Part shown: positions 39,976-48,107 of the stretch, in pieces
Numbering within the stretch: position 1 is the first letter of the stretch
Layout of the letters: the number at the start of each line of letters is the position of its first letter
Assembly (NCBI GenBank): GCA_963850525.1
Contig: CAWKLQ010000004.1
Span: forward strand, 496,001-560,000
Length of the DNA stretch: 64,000 bases
From: JAEMQF01 sp963850525
GTDB taxonomy: Bacteria > Pseudomonadota > Gammaproteobacteria > Burkholderiales > Burkholderiaceae_C
Reading direction: 5' to 3'
Notes under the pieces: model-generated
What the model was told of the DNA's origin: nothing
Databases searched by the model: none
Seen by the model: only the letters and a program-made list of their open reading frames with translations
Position numbers and translations under genes: made by a program

Positions 39976-42024
39976 ATGCTTGTCGCCAATGCCACGACCA
40001 CCTTGATGGCCAACGCCATCCGCGCGCTCGCGATGGACGCCGTCCAGCAGGCGAATTCCGGGCACCCCGGTGCGCCCATGGGCATGGCGGAAATCGCGGT
40101 GGCGGTGTGGGGCCGTCACCTCAAGCACAACCCTTTGAGCCCGCATTGGCCGGACCGGGACCGCTTCGTCTTGAGCAACGGCCACGCGTCGATGCTTCTT
40201 TATGCACTGCTGCACCTGACGGGCTACGACCTGCCGATGAGCGAGTTGCGCAATTTTCGGCAACTCCACAGCAAGACGCCCGGGCACCCGGAAGTCGGCC
40301 TGACTCCCGGCGTGGAAACGACGACCGGCCCGCTCGGCCAGGGCCTAGCGAACGCGGTCGGAATGGCTTTGGCCGAAAAGCTGCTTGCCGCCGAGTTCAA
40401 CCGCGACTGGCACCGAATCGTCGACCATCACACCTACGTTTTCCTCGGCGACGGTTGCCTGATGGAAGGCATCAGCCACGAGGCCTGCGCACTCGCCGGC
40501 GCGTGGCGCCTGAACAAGCTGATCGCCATCTACGACGACAACGGCATCTCGATCGACGGCAAGGTCGAGCCCTGGTTCATCGACGACACGCGCAAGCGCT
40601 TCGAAGCCTATGGCTGGAACGTCATCGCCAACGTCGACGGGCACGACGCCGACGCGGTCGACGCCGCGGTGAACAACGCAAAGCGCTCGGACCGGCCGAC
40701 GTTGATCGGATGCAAGACGACGATCGGCAAGGGCTCGCCGAACCGCGCCGGCACGGCCAAGGCGCATGGCGAGGCGCTTGGCGGCGACGAGGTGAAGCTC
40801 GCGCGCGAGGCCTTGGCTTGGCCGCATGAGCCCTTCGTGATCCCCGAAGACGCGTATTCGCTGTGGGACGCGCGCCCGCGCGGCCACACCGGCGAAAAAG
40901 CCTGGCGCAGCGCCTTCGAAAAATACCAGGCGACGTTTCCGCTGCTCGCCGCCGAGTACACGCGGCGCATGCGCGGCGAACTTCCCGAGGGCTGGGCGCA
41001 GGCTGCCGCCGAAGTCGCGCTCGCCGCGCATGCAAGAGCCGAGACGCTGGCGAGCCGCAAAGCGAGCCAGGTCGCGCTCGAAGCCTTCACCAAGCTGCTT
41101 CCCGAGCTGCTCGGCGGCAGCGCCGACCTGACGGGTTCAAATCTGACGAACACGAGTTCGACGCCGCCGCTGCGCATGCAGCCCGACGGCGCGCTGCTGC
41201 TCGTCGACGGCCAGGGCGGGCGCCACATCAATTACGGCGTTCGCGAATTCGGCATGGCCGCGGTGATGAACGGCGCGGCGCTGCACGGCGGCTTCATTCC
41301 CTACGGTGGCACGTTCCTGACGTTCAGCGATTACAGCCGCAATGCGATCCGCATGGCGGCGCTGATGAAACAGCGTGTCATCCACGTGTTCACTCACGAC
41401 AGCATTGGCCTGGGCGAAGACGGGCCGACGCACCAGAGCGTGGAACACGCAGCGTCCTTGCGCCTGATTCCGGGCCTTGACGTCTGGCGCCCGTGCGACA
41501 CCGCAGAAACCGCGGTCGCGTGGGCGTGCGCCATCGAGAACCGGCAGCGCCCGAGTGCACTGCTGCTGTCACGGCAGAACATCACGTATGCCCCCAAGCC
41601 GGGCCTGGACGGCATCCGAAAAGGCGGCTACGTGCTCGCCGAACCCAGCGAGGTGGGCTTGAAGAAACCGGCGCGCGCAGTGATCATCGCCACCGGCTCG
41701 GAAGTGCCTCTCGCCATGCACGCGCAAGCCGCGCTGGCCAAGGACGGCATCTCGGTGCGGGTCGTGTCGATGCCTTCAACAAGCGTGTTCGATCGCCAAA
41801 GTGCCGCCTACAAGAGCAGTGTCTTGCCCCAGGGCGTGCCACGCATCGCGGTGGAAATGGGCGTGACCGACGGCTGGTGGAAGTACGGCTGCGCCGCGGT
41901 GGTGGGCATCGACACCTACGGCGAATCGGCGCCGGCGCCGGCGCTGTTCAAACATTTCGGGTTCACTGCGGAAAACGTCGCGGACACGGTGCGCGTCGTC
42001 GTCGGCGCATCGGCTAGCGTCTAG
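39976..42024 (+). CDS. tkt: Transketolase
   Basis: 682 residues, full length. Thiamine diphosphate enzyme of the pentose phosphate and Calvin pathways, exchanging two-carbon units between sugars. Start of the conserved region MANAIRALAMDAVQQANSGHPGAPMG; ThDP motif GDGCLMEGISHEAC with ...DDNGISIDG; pyrimidine-domain Glu in NYGVREFGMAAVMNG; HDSIGLGEDGPTHQ phosphate site. It runs directly into gap (27 bp), so the two carbon-metabolism genes are one operon. Confidence 0.96.
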   Translation: MLVANATTTLMANAIRALAMDAVQQANSGHPGAPMGMAEIAVAVWGRHLKHNPLSPHWPDRDRFVLSNGHASMLLYALLHLTGYDLPMSELRNFRQLHSKTPGHPEVGLTPGVETTTGPLGQGLANAVGMALAEKLLAAEFNRDWHRIVDHHTYVFLGDGCLMEGISHEACALAGAWRLNKLIAIYDDNGISIDGKVEPWFIDDTRKRFEAYGWNVIANVDGHDADAVDAAVNNAKRSDRPTLIGCKTTIGKGSPNRAGTAKAHGEALGGDEVKLAREALAWPHEPFVIPEDAYSLWDARPRGHTGEKAWRSAFEKYQATFPLLAAEYTRRMRGELPEGWAQAAAEVALAAHARAETLASRKASQVALEAFTKLLPELLGGSADLTGSNLTNTSSTPPLRMQPDGALLLVDGQGGRHINYGVREFGMAAVMNGAALHGGFIPYGGTFLTFSDYSRNAIRMAALMKQRVIHVFTHDSIGLGEDGPTHQSVEHAASLRLIPGLDVWRPCDTAETAVAWACAIENRQRPSALLLSRQNITYAPKPGLDGIRKGGYVLAEPSEVGLKKPARAVIIATGSEVPLAMHAQAALAKDGISVRVVSMPSTSVFDRQSAAYKSSVLPQGVPRIAVEMGVTDGWWKYGCAAVVGIDTYGESAPAPALFKHFGFTAENVADTVRVVVGASASV

Positions 42025-42051
42025 TTTCGTCACTCACGGGAAATCATCATC

Positions 42052-43050
42052 ATGACCATCAAAATCGGCATCAACGGCTTCGGGCGAATCGGGCGCATGG
42101 TGTTCCGCGCCGCGGTGCAGAACTTCAAAGACATCGAGGTGGTGGGCATCAACGATTTGCTGGAGCCCGATTACCTGGCATACATGTTGAGCTACGACTC
42201 AGTGCACGGGCGCTTCAAGGGCGACGTGAAAGTCGACGGCCATACGCTCGTCGTGAACGGGAAGAAGATTCGCCTCACCGCACTGAAAGACCCGAGCGAG
42301 TTGAAGTGGAGCGAGGTCGGCGCGCAGGTGATCATCGAGTCGACGGGCCTGTTCCTCACCAAAGACACGGCGGCGAAACACATTGCAGCGGGCGCCAAGA
42401 AGGTGATCATGTCGGCACCGAGCAAGGACGACACGCCGATGTTCGTCTACGGCGTGAACGACAAGACGTATGCCGGGCAGGACATCATCAGCAACGCGAG
42501 TTGCACGACGAATTGCCTGGCGCCGGTGGCCAAGGTGTTGAACGACAGCTTCGGCATCAAGCGCGGCCTGATGACGACGGTGCACGCCGCGACGGCGACG
42601 CAAAAAACCGTGGACGGCCCGAGCAACAAGGACTGGCGCGGCGGGCGCGGCATTCTGGAGAACATCATTCCCTCCAGCACCGGTGCAGCGAAAGCGGTGG
42701 GCGTCGTGATCCCCGAGCTGAACAAGAAGCTCACCGGCATGTCGTTTCGCGTGCCGACCTCGGACGTGTCGGTCGTTGACCTCACCGTCGAGCTGAAGAA
42801 CGACACGACGTATGAAGCGATCTGCGCAGCGATGAAGGCCGCCGCTGACGGCCCGATGAAAGGCGTGCTCGCCTACACGGATCAGAAAGTCGTCTCGACC
42901 GACTTTCGCGGCGAAAGCTGCACCTCGGTGTTCGACGCCGACGCCGGCATGGCGCTCGACGGCAGCTTCGTCAAGGTGATTGCCTGGTACGACAACGAAT
43001 GGGGCTACTCGTGCAAGGTGCTGGAGATGGCGCGCGTCATTTCACGCTGA
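42052..43050 (+). CDS. gap: Type I glyceraldehyde-3-phosphate dehydrogenase
   Basis: 332 residues. NAD-binding INGFGRIGRMVFRAA at the N-terminus, catalytic cysteine in NASCTTNCLAPVAKV and the C-terminal signature WYDNEWGYSCKVLEMA. It oxidises glyceraldehyde 3-phosphate to 1,3-bisphosphoglycerate in glycolysis and the reverse way in gluconeogenesis. Preceded by a short gap after tkt with a GGGAAA-type ribosome-binding site. No unusual features. Confidence 0.97.
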   Translation: MTIKIGINGFGRIGRMVFRAAVQNFKDIEVVGINDLLEPDYLAYMLSYDSVHGRFKGDVKVDGHTLVVNGKKIRLTALKDPSELKWSEVGAQVIIESTGLFLTKDTAAKHIAAGAKKVIMSAPSKDDTPMFVYGVNDKTYAGQDIISNASCTTNCLAPVAKVLNDSFGIKRGLMTTVHAATATQKTVDGPSNKDWRGGRGILENIIPSSTGAAKAVGVVIPELNKKLTGMSFRVPTSDVSVVDLTVELKNDTTYEAICAAMKAAADGPMKGVLAYTDQKVVSTDFRGESCTSVFDADAGMALDGSFVKVIAWYDNEWGYSCKVLEMARVISR

Positions 43051-43171
43051 ACTCGATGCTCAGTCTGGGCTAATTCCCTCGCCGAACACGAGCCGGGCGT
43101 TCATGTGAGCGCAGGGTTCGCCGCGGTGTGCTGCGCTGGCCAGTCGCTGCACCCGGCCTACACTGCACCTG

Positions 43172-43495
43172 ATGCGATTTCCACACATCACGTTCGTGTG
43201 TACCGTGACCGCCTGGCTCGCGGCCTGCGCGGTCGCCGCGCCAGAAGCCGATTTGCGCGTTCTGGTCAAACTCGCGCACCCCTCCACCGATAGCGCGGCG
43301 ATCGCGCGGCTCGTGTCCAGCCGCGCCGGCGTCACCGCGCGTTACCTCGGCTCGAGCAGCCTCACCTGGCATGCGCTGGTGCTGCCCTGCGGCGGCGTCT
43401 CCGAATGCGAGGCTGTATTGCAGCGGCTGCGGGCCGACGCCGTCGCCTTTCAGGCGGTCGAGCGTGACGAACGAAAACGTATCGTCACGCCTTGA
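43172..43495 (+). CDS. Small exported protein resembling a free-standing subtilase propeptide (I9-like)
   Basis: 107 residues. Signal peptide with possible lipobox (FVCTVTAWLAACAVAAPEA). The remainder, RVLVKLAHPSTDSAAIARL...ALVLPC...AVLQRLRADAVAFQAVE, follows the beta-alpha-beta pattern of inhibitor I9 propeptides. Its end (FQAVERDERKRI) mirrors the propeptide of the adjacent S8 protease (VEYAVPDRRKRKS). It lies 38 bp upstream of that protease on the same strand. It may act as an inhibitor or folding aid for the protease. The match is by eye and modest. Confidence 0.65.
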   Translation: MRFPHITFVCTVTAWLAACAVAAPEADLRVLVKLAHPSTDSAAIARLVSSRAGVTARYLGSSSLTWHALVLPCGGVSECEAVLQRLRADAVAFQAVERDERKRIVTP

Positions 43496-43533
43496 GGCAC
43501 TTCCAGCCACGCAGTGCGCCGCACAATCAATTC

Positions 43534-45762
43534 ATGAACAAAATCTTCGTCCTGCGCGCCGCGTTGTGCGCCCTGCTGCTCGCGCCGATCGTGCCGATCA
43601 CGCCACTGGGTTCCGCGCAAGGCGCAGCCTCTGCGGCCGTCACGCCGAGCGCACGCGTCATCGTCAAGTACAAAGTCGACGCCGTGTTGCTGCGCAAGCG
43701 CGCGCTGTCGGTGAGCGACCAGCATGCGGTGCAGGCGCAGACTCTCGGCCAGCGCCACGGCATCGCGCTTCGCAGCGGTGCCGGGCTGCACGAGCGCGCG
43801 CAGCTTGTGTTCGCGAGCGGCATGAGTTCGGAGCAGCTCGCCGCCGCGCTGGCGCAGGACAGCGAAGTCGAATACGCGGTGCCGGACCGGCGCAAGCGAA
43901 AGAGCGTTGCCCCGAACGATCCGCTGTACACGACAGTGCCGGGGAACGGCCCGGCCTCGGGCCAGTGGTACCTGCGGCCCAACGCCGGCGAAGTGCAGAG
44001 CTCGATCGACGTCGAACCCGCCTGGAATATCACGAGCGGCAGCAGCAGCATCGTCGTCGCCGTGCTCGATACCGGCGTGCGCTTCGATCATCCCGATCTG
44101 AAGACAGTCGCCAGCGGTGGCAACCTGCTGCCGGGCTACGACATGATTGCCGATGTCGACACCGCCAACGACGGCAACGGACGCGATGCAGACCCCTCCG
44201 ACCCGGGCGACTGGATCAGCCAAGCCGACATCAACAGCGGCCGATACGCACCGTGCACTTCGGCGGACATCGGCGACAGCTCCTGGCACGGCACGCAAAC
44301 CGCGGGTCTGGTCGGCGCGCTCACGAACAACGGCGTGGGCATGGCCGGCGTCGGGCGCACCGTGCGCGTGCTGCCGGTGCGCGTGCTCGGCAAGTGCGGC
44401 GGCTTCGACTCCGACATCATTGCCGGCATGCTTTGGGCCGCAGGCCAGAGCACCGGCGACCCGAATGTGCCGACCAATCCGCTGGCAAATCGCGCCAAGG
44501 TCATCAACCTGAGCCTCGGTGGTGAAGGGCTGTGCACGCTGCCGTATCAAGATGCCGTCAACGCGCTGAGCGCCGCCGGTGTATCCGTCGTCGCCTCAGC
44601 CGGGAACGGCACCGGCCATGCCGTGAACTCGCCGGCGAATTGCGCCGGCGTGATCGGCGTGGCCGGCTTGCGCCACATCGGCACCAAGGTCGGTTTCTCC
44701 GACGTCGGCCCCGAAGTCAGCATCGCCGCGCCAGGGGGCAATTGCGTCAATCTCGACCCGAACCTGCCCTGCTTGTATCCGATCCTCACCACGTCGAATT
44801 CCGGGCTGACGACCCCCACGGGTTCGATCTATACCGATCACTTCAACGCCTCCGTCGGCACGAGTTTTTCTGCGCCGCTCGTGGCAGGTTCGGCTGCGCT
44901 GCTGTTCGCCGCGCAGCCGGCATTGAGCCCAGGCGAAGTGCGCGCCATCCTGCGCTCGACGGCGCGGCAGTTCCCGACCACCGGAGCCGATCCCGGGACT
45001 GCGGCTTGCCACGCACCGAACGGAACCGATCAACTCGAGTGCTACTGCACCACCAGCACTTGCGGCACAGGCATGCTCGACACGGGCGCCGCGGTGCAAC
45101 TGGCGGCGGTGAGCGTGCTGCCGCGCATCACGCTGAGCCCGGTAACTCCGATCGCCGGCCAATCGCTGACCTTGGGCGGCGCCAGTTCGCTCGTCGCCGG
45201 TGGGCGCAGCATTGCTGGTTATCAGTGGGCAATCGCCGACAACGGCGGCATCGTCACTGGGTTTACCAGCGCGACGAACGCCGCCAACGCGACCCTCACT
45301 CCCAGCGCCGCGGGGCAGTTCCGCATCAGCCTGACGGTGACCGACAGCGGGGGCACACAAGCCACGTCGACGAGCGACGTCGTGGTCACGACGGGAATCG
45401 TTCCGCGCATCACGGTGAGCCCGACGACTCCAGTGGCTGGCCAGGTGATTTCGCTGAGCGCCTCGGGAACGACGGTGGTGAGCGGCCGCAGCATCGCCGG
45501 CTATCAATGGGCGATCACGAATGGCGGCGGCATCGTCACGTCGCTGAGCGGCGCGACGAGTCAAATCGCCACGCTCACGCCAAGTGCCGCGGGGCAGTTC
45601 AGCGTGACCCTGACTGTGACCGACAGCGCCGGAGCTCAGGCCACGTCGAGCAGCACCGTCACGGTGGCGCGTGTGTCGAGCTCCGGCGGCGGCGCGATGA
45701 ATGCAGGCTGGCTCGCCCTGCTGCTCGGCGCCGTGCTGCTGCTGGTGCGGCGCCGCGGCTGA
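43534..45762 (+). CDS. Secreted S8 (subtilisin-like) serine protease with two PKD-like domains and GlyGly-CTERM tail
   Basis: 742 residues. Signal peptide to about residue 33; I9 propeptide 38-118; S8 domain with Asp179 (VVAVLDTGVRFDHPD), His252 (SSWHGTQTAGLVGA), oxyanion Asn358 (SAGNGTGH) and Ser444 (VGTSFSAPLVAGS). Two tandem PKD/Ig-like repeats follow at about 530-620 and 625-712, nearly identical in phrases such as GRSIAGYQWAI and TPSAAGQF. The C-terminus, SSGGGAMNAGWLALLLGAVLLLVRRRG, has the Gly-rich, hydrophobic, Arg pattern of GlyGly-CTERM sorting signals processed by rhombosortase. Its stop directly abuts the stop of the convergent SPOR gene. Confidence 0.9.
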   Translation: MNKIFVLRAALCALLLAPIVPITPLGSAQGAASAAVTPSARVIVKYKVDAVLLRKRALSVSDQHAVQAQTLGQRHGIALRSGAGLHERAQLVFASGMSSEQLAAALAQDSEVEYAVPDRRKRKSVAPNDPLYTTVPGNGPASGQWYLRPNAGEVQSSIDVEPAWNITSGSSSIVVAVLDTGVRFDHPDLKTVASGGNLLPGYDMIADVDTANDGNGRDADPSDPGDWISQADINSGRYAPCTSADIGDSSWHGTQTAGLVGALTNNGVGMAGVGRTVRVLPVRVLGKCGGFDSDIIAGMLWAAGQSTGDPNVPTNPLANRAKVINLSLGGEGLCTLPYQDAVNALSAAGVSVVASAGNGTGHAVNSPANCAGVIGVAGLRHIGTKVGFSDVGPEVSIAAPGGNCVNLDPNLPCLYPILTTSNSGLTTPTGSIYTDHFNASVGTSFSAPLVAGSAALLFAAQPALSPGEVRAILRSTARQFPTTGADPGTAACHAPNGTDQLECYCTTSTCGTGMLDTGAAVQLAAVSVLPRITLSPVTPIAGQSLTLGGASSLVAGGRSIAGYQWAIADNGGIVTGFTSATNAANATLTPSAAGQFRISLTVTDSGGTQATSTSDVVVTTGIVPRITVSPTTPVAGQVISLSASGTTVVSGRSIAGYQWAITNGGGIVTSLSGATSQIATLTPSAAGQFSVTLTVTDSAGAQATSSSTVTVARVSSSGGGAMNAGWLALLLGAVLLLVRRRG

Positions 45763-46521
45763 TCAGGGCTTGGCGCAGGGCCCGAAGCCCTTGCCCAGCG
45801 CGTCGGTCGGCAGGGCGCTCACTTGCGCCAGCATGGGGGCGCTCGGTCTTTCGATGCGCAATAAGTGGCTGCTCGCTGCCGGCACGGCTTCGATGACGCG
45901 GGCGTTGCGCACGCCGCGTTTGCCGAGTTGCTCGAGCAGGCTGTTCGCGTTGCCGCGGACCTCGAAGCGCCCGAGCGACAAGCCCGGCGCCAACTCGCTC
46001 GGGGCGCGCAGCAGCTCGTACTCCACCTTGAGGCGGCGCAGTTCGTCCTGGCGCTTGCTGAGGGATTCGGGGTCGTTGAACTTGCCCATGTAGACCATCC
46101 ACAAGGCGCTGCGATCGGTCTTCAGGTGGGTCCAGCTCCCGCTGGGCAAGTGGCTCTGCAGCGTCGCGAGCGCGGCGCCGATTTGCGCCGCGCTGAACGG
46201 GCCGGCCTCGACGCAGGTGGTGGGCAAGGCTTCGGCGACGACGCTCGGCGCGGCCGCTGCCGCTGGCCCTGGCGCGGGCGCGGGCGCGGGCGCATTCGGT
46301 GCGGCCACGGGAAGGGGCGTGGCCGTGGCGCCGGGCGTCGGCCCCTTGACGGCCCCGGGCGCGAGGATGCGGATCGACTCCGGTCGCACCTGCCGCGCCA
46401 GGCGCTCGGGTTCGCGGTCGCCGCTCGCGCGAACGCCGGTCACGTCGTCGAGCCAGCCCTGCGTCCACGCCAGCAACACGGCGTTGCCGAGCAGCAGCAG
46501 CAGGACGAAAAGCCTCAGCAT
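45763..46521 (-). CDS. SPOR-domain membrane protein
   Basis: 252 residues. N-terminal membrane helix (LRLFVLLLLLGNAVLLAW), Ala/Pro-rich linker, then a C-terminal region with ALWMVYMGKFNDPESLSKRQDELRRLKVEY, typical of SPOR domains that bind denuded peptidoglycan at the division site. Overlaps the birA stop by 7 bp. In several Burkholderiales I recall coaX/baf between birA and such a gene; it is missing here. Confidence 0.8.
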   Translation of the reverse strand: MLRLFVLLLLLGNAVLLAWTQGWLDDVTGVRASGDREPERLARQVRPESIRILAPGAVKGPTPGATATPLPVAAPNAPAPAPAPGPAAAAAPSVVAEALPTTCVEAGPFSAAQIGAALATLQSHLPSGSWTHLKTDRSALWMVYMGKFNDPESLSKRQDELRRLKVEYELLRAPSELAPGLSLGRFEVRGNANSLLEQLGKRGVRNARVIEAVPAASSHLLRIERPSAPMLAQVSALPTDALGKGFGPCAKP

Positions 46522-47405
46522 GGCGTGGGCGGCGGGAGTGTCGCGCTGCCGCCGCGCAAAGCATCCACAGGTGGCGATCGCAGGCGCACGCTCACCTCGC
46601 CCGAGACGACGTCATGCCACGTCGCCTGCGGCCCCGCGCCGCTGCGCAGTCGCAGCGCACCGTTCGCCGCAACGCCCTGCGCCAGCCCTTGCAGCGCGCC
46701 GGCGACGACGTCGCGGCCGAACAGCACGTCGCGGGCGGCGTAGCGCGCCTCGAAACCCGCGAATCCCTTGCGCTCGAAGTGGCGCAGCGCGCGCACGAGC
46801 GGCACGGCGAGCCGGTGCAGCGCTTGCGCCGCGTCGATGTGCGGATGAACCTCTTGCAGGCAGGCGACGCCGCTGCTCGGGTCCGGCACCGCCAGCGGCA
46901 GCACGTTCAAACCAACGCCGATGACGCCGATTCGCTGCGCCCCGCAGCTCACGGTTTCGATGAGCACGCCGCCGAGCTTGCGGCCCACATGCTGGGCGTC
47001 GCCCGGTGCGCCGCGCAGCCACACGTCGTTGGGCCACTTCAGCAGCAGGTGCGGCACGGCGGCGTCGGGGGCGTCGAGCGCCTCGGCAAGCGCCACGCCG
47101 ACTGCGAGCGACAGGCCCGAGAGTTGCGCGCCTTGCAGTGGCAAGGCGAGGGAAAACGTCAACGAGGCGCCGGGCGCCGAATGCCAGATGCGGCCGAGCC
47201 GGCCGCGGCCTCCCGTCTGCTCTTCGGCGACGAGCAGCACCGGCTCGAACTGCGCGCCGTCAAAGGCACGGCAAAGCTCGAGCAGGCGCGTATTTGTCGA
47301 ATCGACGCTGGCCTGAATCTGGACACGCACGCCGGACAACTCGGCCGCGAGGTCGCGTTGCAGCGCGGCTGCGTTCCAATCGATTCCGCAGGCCAGCAGC
47401 GTCAC
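46515..47405 (-). CDS. birA: Biotin--[acetyl-CoA-carboxylase] ligase
   Basis: 296 residues, without the N-terminal DNA-binding domain of the bifunctional type. Conserved AEEQTGGRGRLGRIWHSAPG (biotinyl-AMP loop), LLLKWPNDVWL, GRKLGGVLIET and VIGVGLNVLPL. It attaches biotin to the carrier lysine of acetyl-CoA carboxylase. The short C-terminal domain follows (DVVAGALQGLAQGVAANGALRL). Start at MTLLACGIDWNAAAL. Confidence 0.92.
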   Translation of the reverse strand: MTLLACGIDWNAAALQRDLAAELSGVRVQIQASVDSTNTRLLELCRAFDGAQFEPVLLVAEEQTGGRGRLGRIWHSAPGASLTFSLALPLQGAQLSGLSLAVGVALAEALDAPDAAVPHLLLKWPNDVWLRGAPGDAQHVGRKLGGVLIETVSCGAQRIGVIGVGLNVLPLAVPDPSSGVACLQEVHPHIDAAQALHRLAVPLVRALRHFERKGFAGFEARYAARDVLFGRDVVAGALQGLAQGVAANGALRLRSGAGPQATWHDVVSGEVSVRLRSPPVDALRGGSATLPPPTPC

Positions 47406-47459
47406 GAGGAGTGCCTGCGCGCCACGCGATGCCTGTTCAAGCGGGGTCGCGCCAGGCCA

Positions 47460-47990
47460 TCACAGCCCGCCGCGGCGCCGTGGGGCGAGCATCGTGCCGC
47501 GACACTTGCGTGTGCCGCAGCGGCATTCGAACTGTTTCTTCAACTTCGGTGTCTGGCGTTCGTCAAGCACCAGGCCGTAGTCGTAGAACAGCTCTTCGCC
47601 GGGGCGGACCGCGCGCAGCGTCTTGATGAAGATGCGCCCGCCCACTTCATCGGCCTCGCAGTTCGGCGTGCACGCGTGGTTGATCCAGCGCGCCGAGTTG
47701 CCGCCAAACGCGGCGTCGATGACGTTACGCTCGTCGATGTGAAAGTAAAAGGTGTGGTTCGGGTCGCTCGGGTCGTGCGGATGGCGCCGCAGCGCTTCTT
47801 TCCAGCTGATCACCTCACCTTTGTATTCGATGAGGGTTTCGCCTCGTCCGAGCGCCACCGCGGCGTAGACGCCCTTGCCGTGAACGCCGGAGCGGCGCAC
47901 CTGGATGCGCCGGCCGGAGCGTGCCCCGGTGGCCTTTGTGCGTGACGGCTCATTAGACTTGCCGTTCGACTTGGAGGGAGCAGTTTGCAT
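47460..47990 (-). CDS. SET-domain protein-lysine N-methyltransferase
   Basis: 176 residues. Complete SET domain: RRSGVHGKGVYAAVALGRGE, FYFHIDERNVIDAAFGGNSARWINHACTPNCEA (the NHxCxPNC pseudoknot) and GEELFYDYGLV, then post-SET cysteines CRCGTRKCRGTM. Post-SET cysteines are typical of eukaryote-like enzymes, also found in some bacteria. Substrates are unknown. The basic N-terminal tail (KSNGKSNEPSRTKATGARSGRR) could contact nucleic acid. Divergent from topB across a 117-bp gap. Confidence 0.87.
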   Translation of the reverse strand: MQTAPSKSNGKSNEPSRTKATGARSGRRIQVRRSGVHGKGVYAAVALGRGETLIEYKGEVISWKEALRRHPHDPSDPNHTFYFHIDERNVIDAAFGGNSARWINHACTPNCEADEVGGRIFIKTLRAVRPGEELFYDYGLVLDERQTPKLKKQFECRCGTRKCRGTMLAPRRRGGL

Positions 47991-48024
47991 CGTTGAAGAA
48001 ATTTTGAGTACATTGAATTCATGG

Positions 48025-48046
48025 GTGCGCGCGTGCGTGCGTGCGC
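48025..48046. repeat. Alternating purine-pyrimidine tract between SET and topB genes
   Basis: 22 bases of strict purine-pyrimidine alternation built on tandem GTGC units, in the divergent promoter gap. It is a candidate Z-DNA-forming segment or length-variable tract; short enough to be chance in GC-rich DNA. Confidence 0.4.
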
Positions 48047-48107
48047 CAGCGCGCGCGAGGCGCATTGTATTGAACGCCATTGACAGCCATTGCAGACTCA
48101 TACCAAT

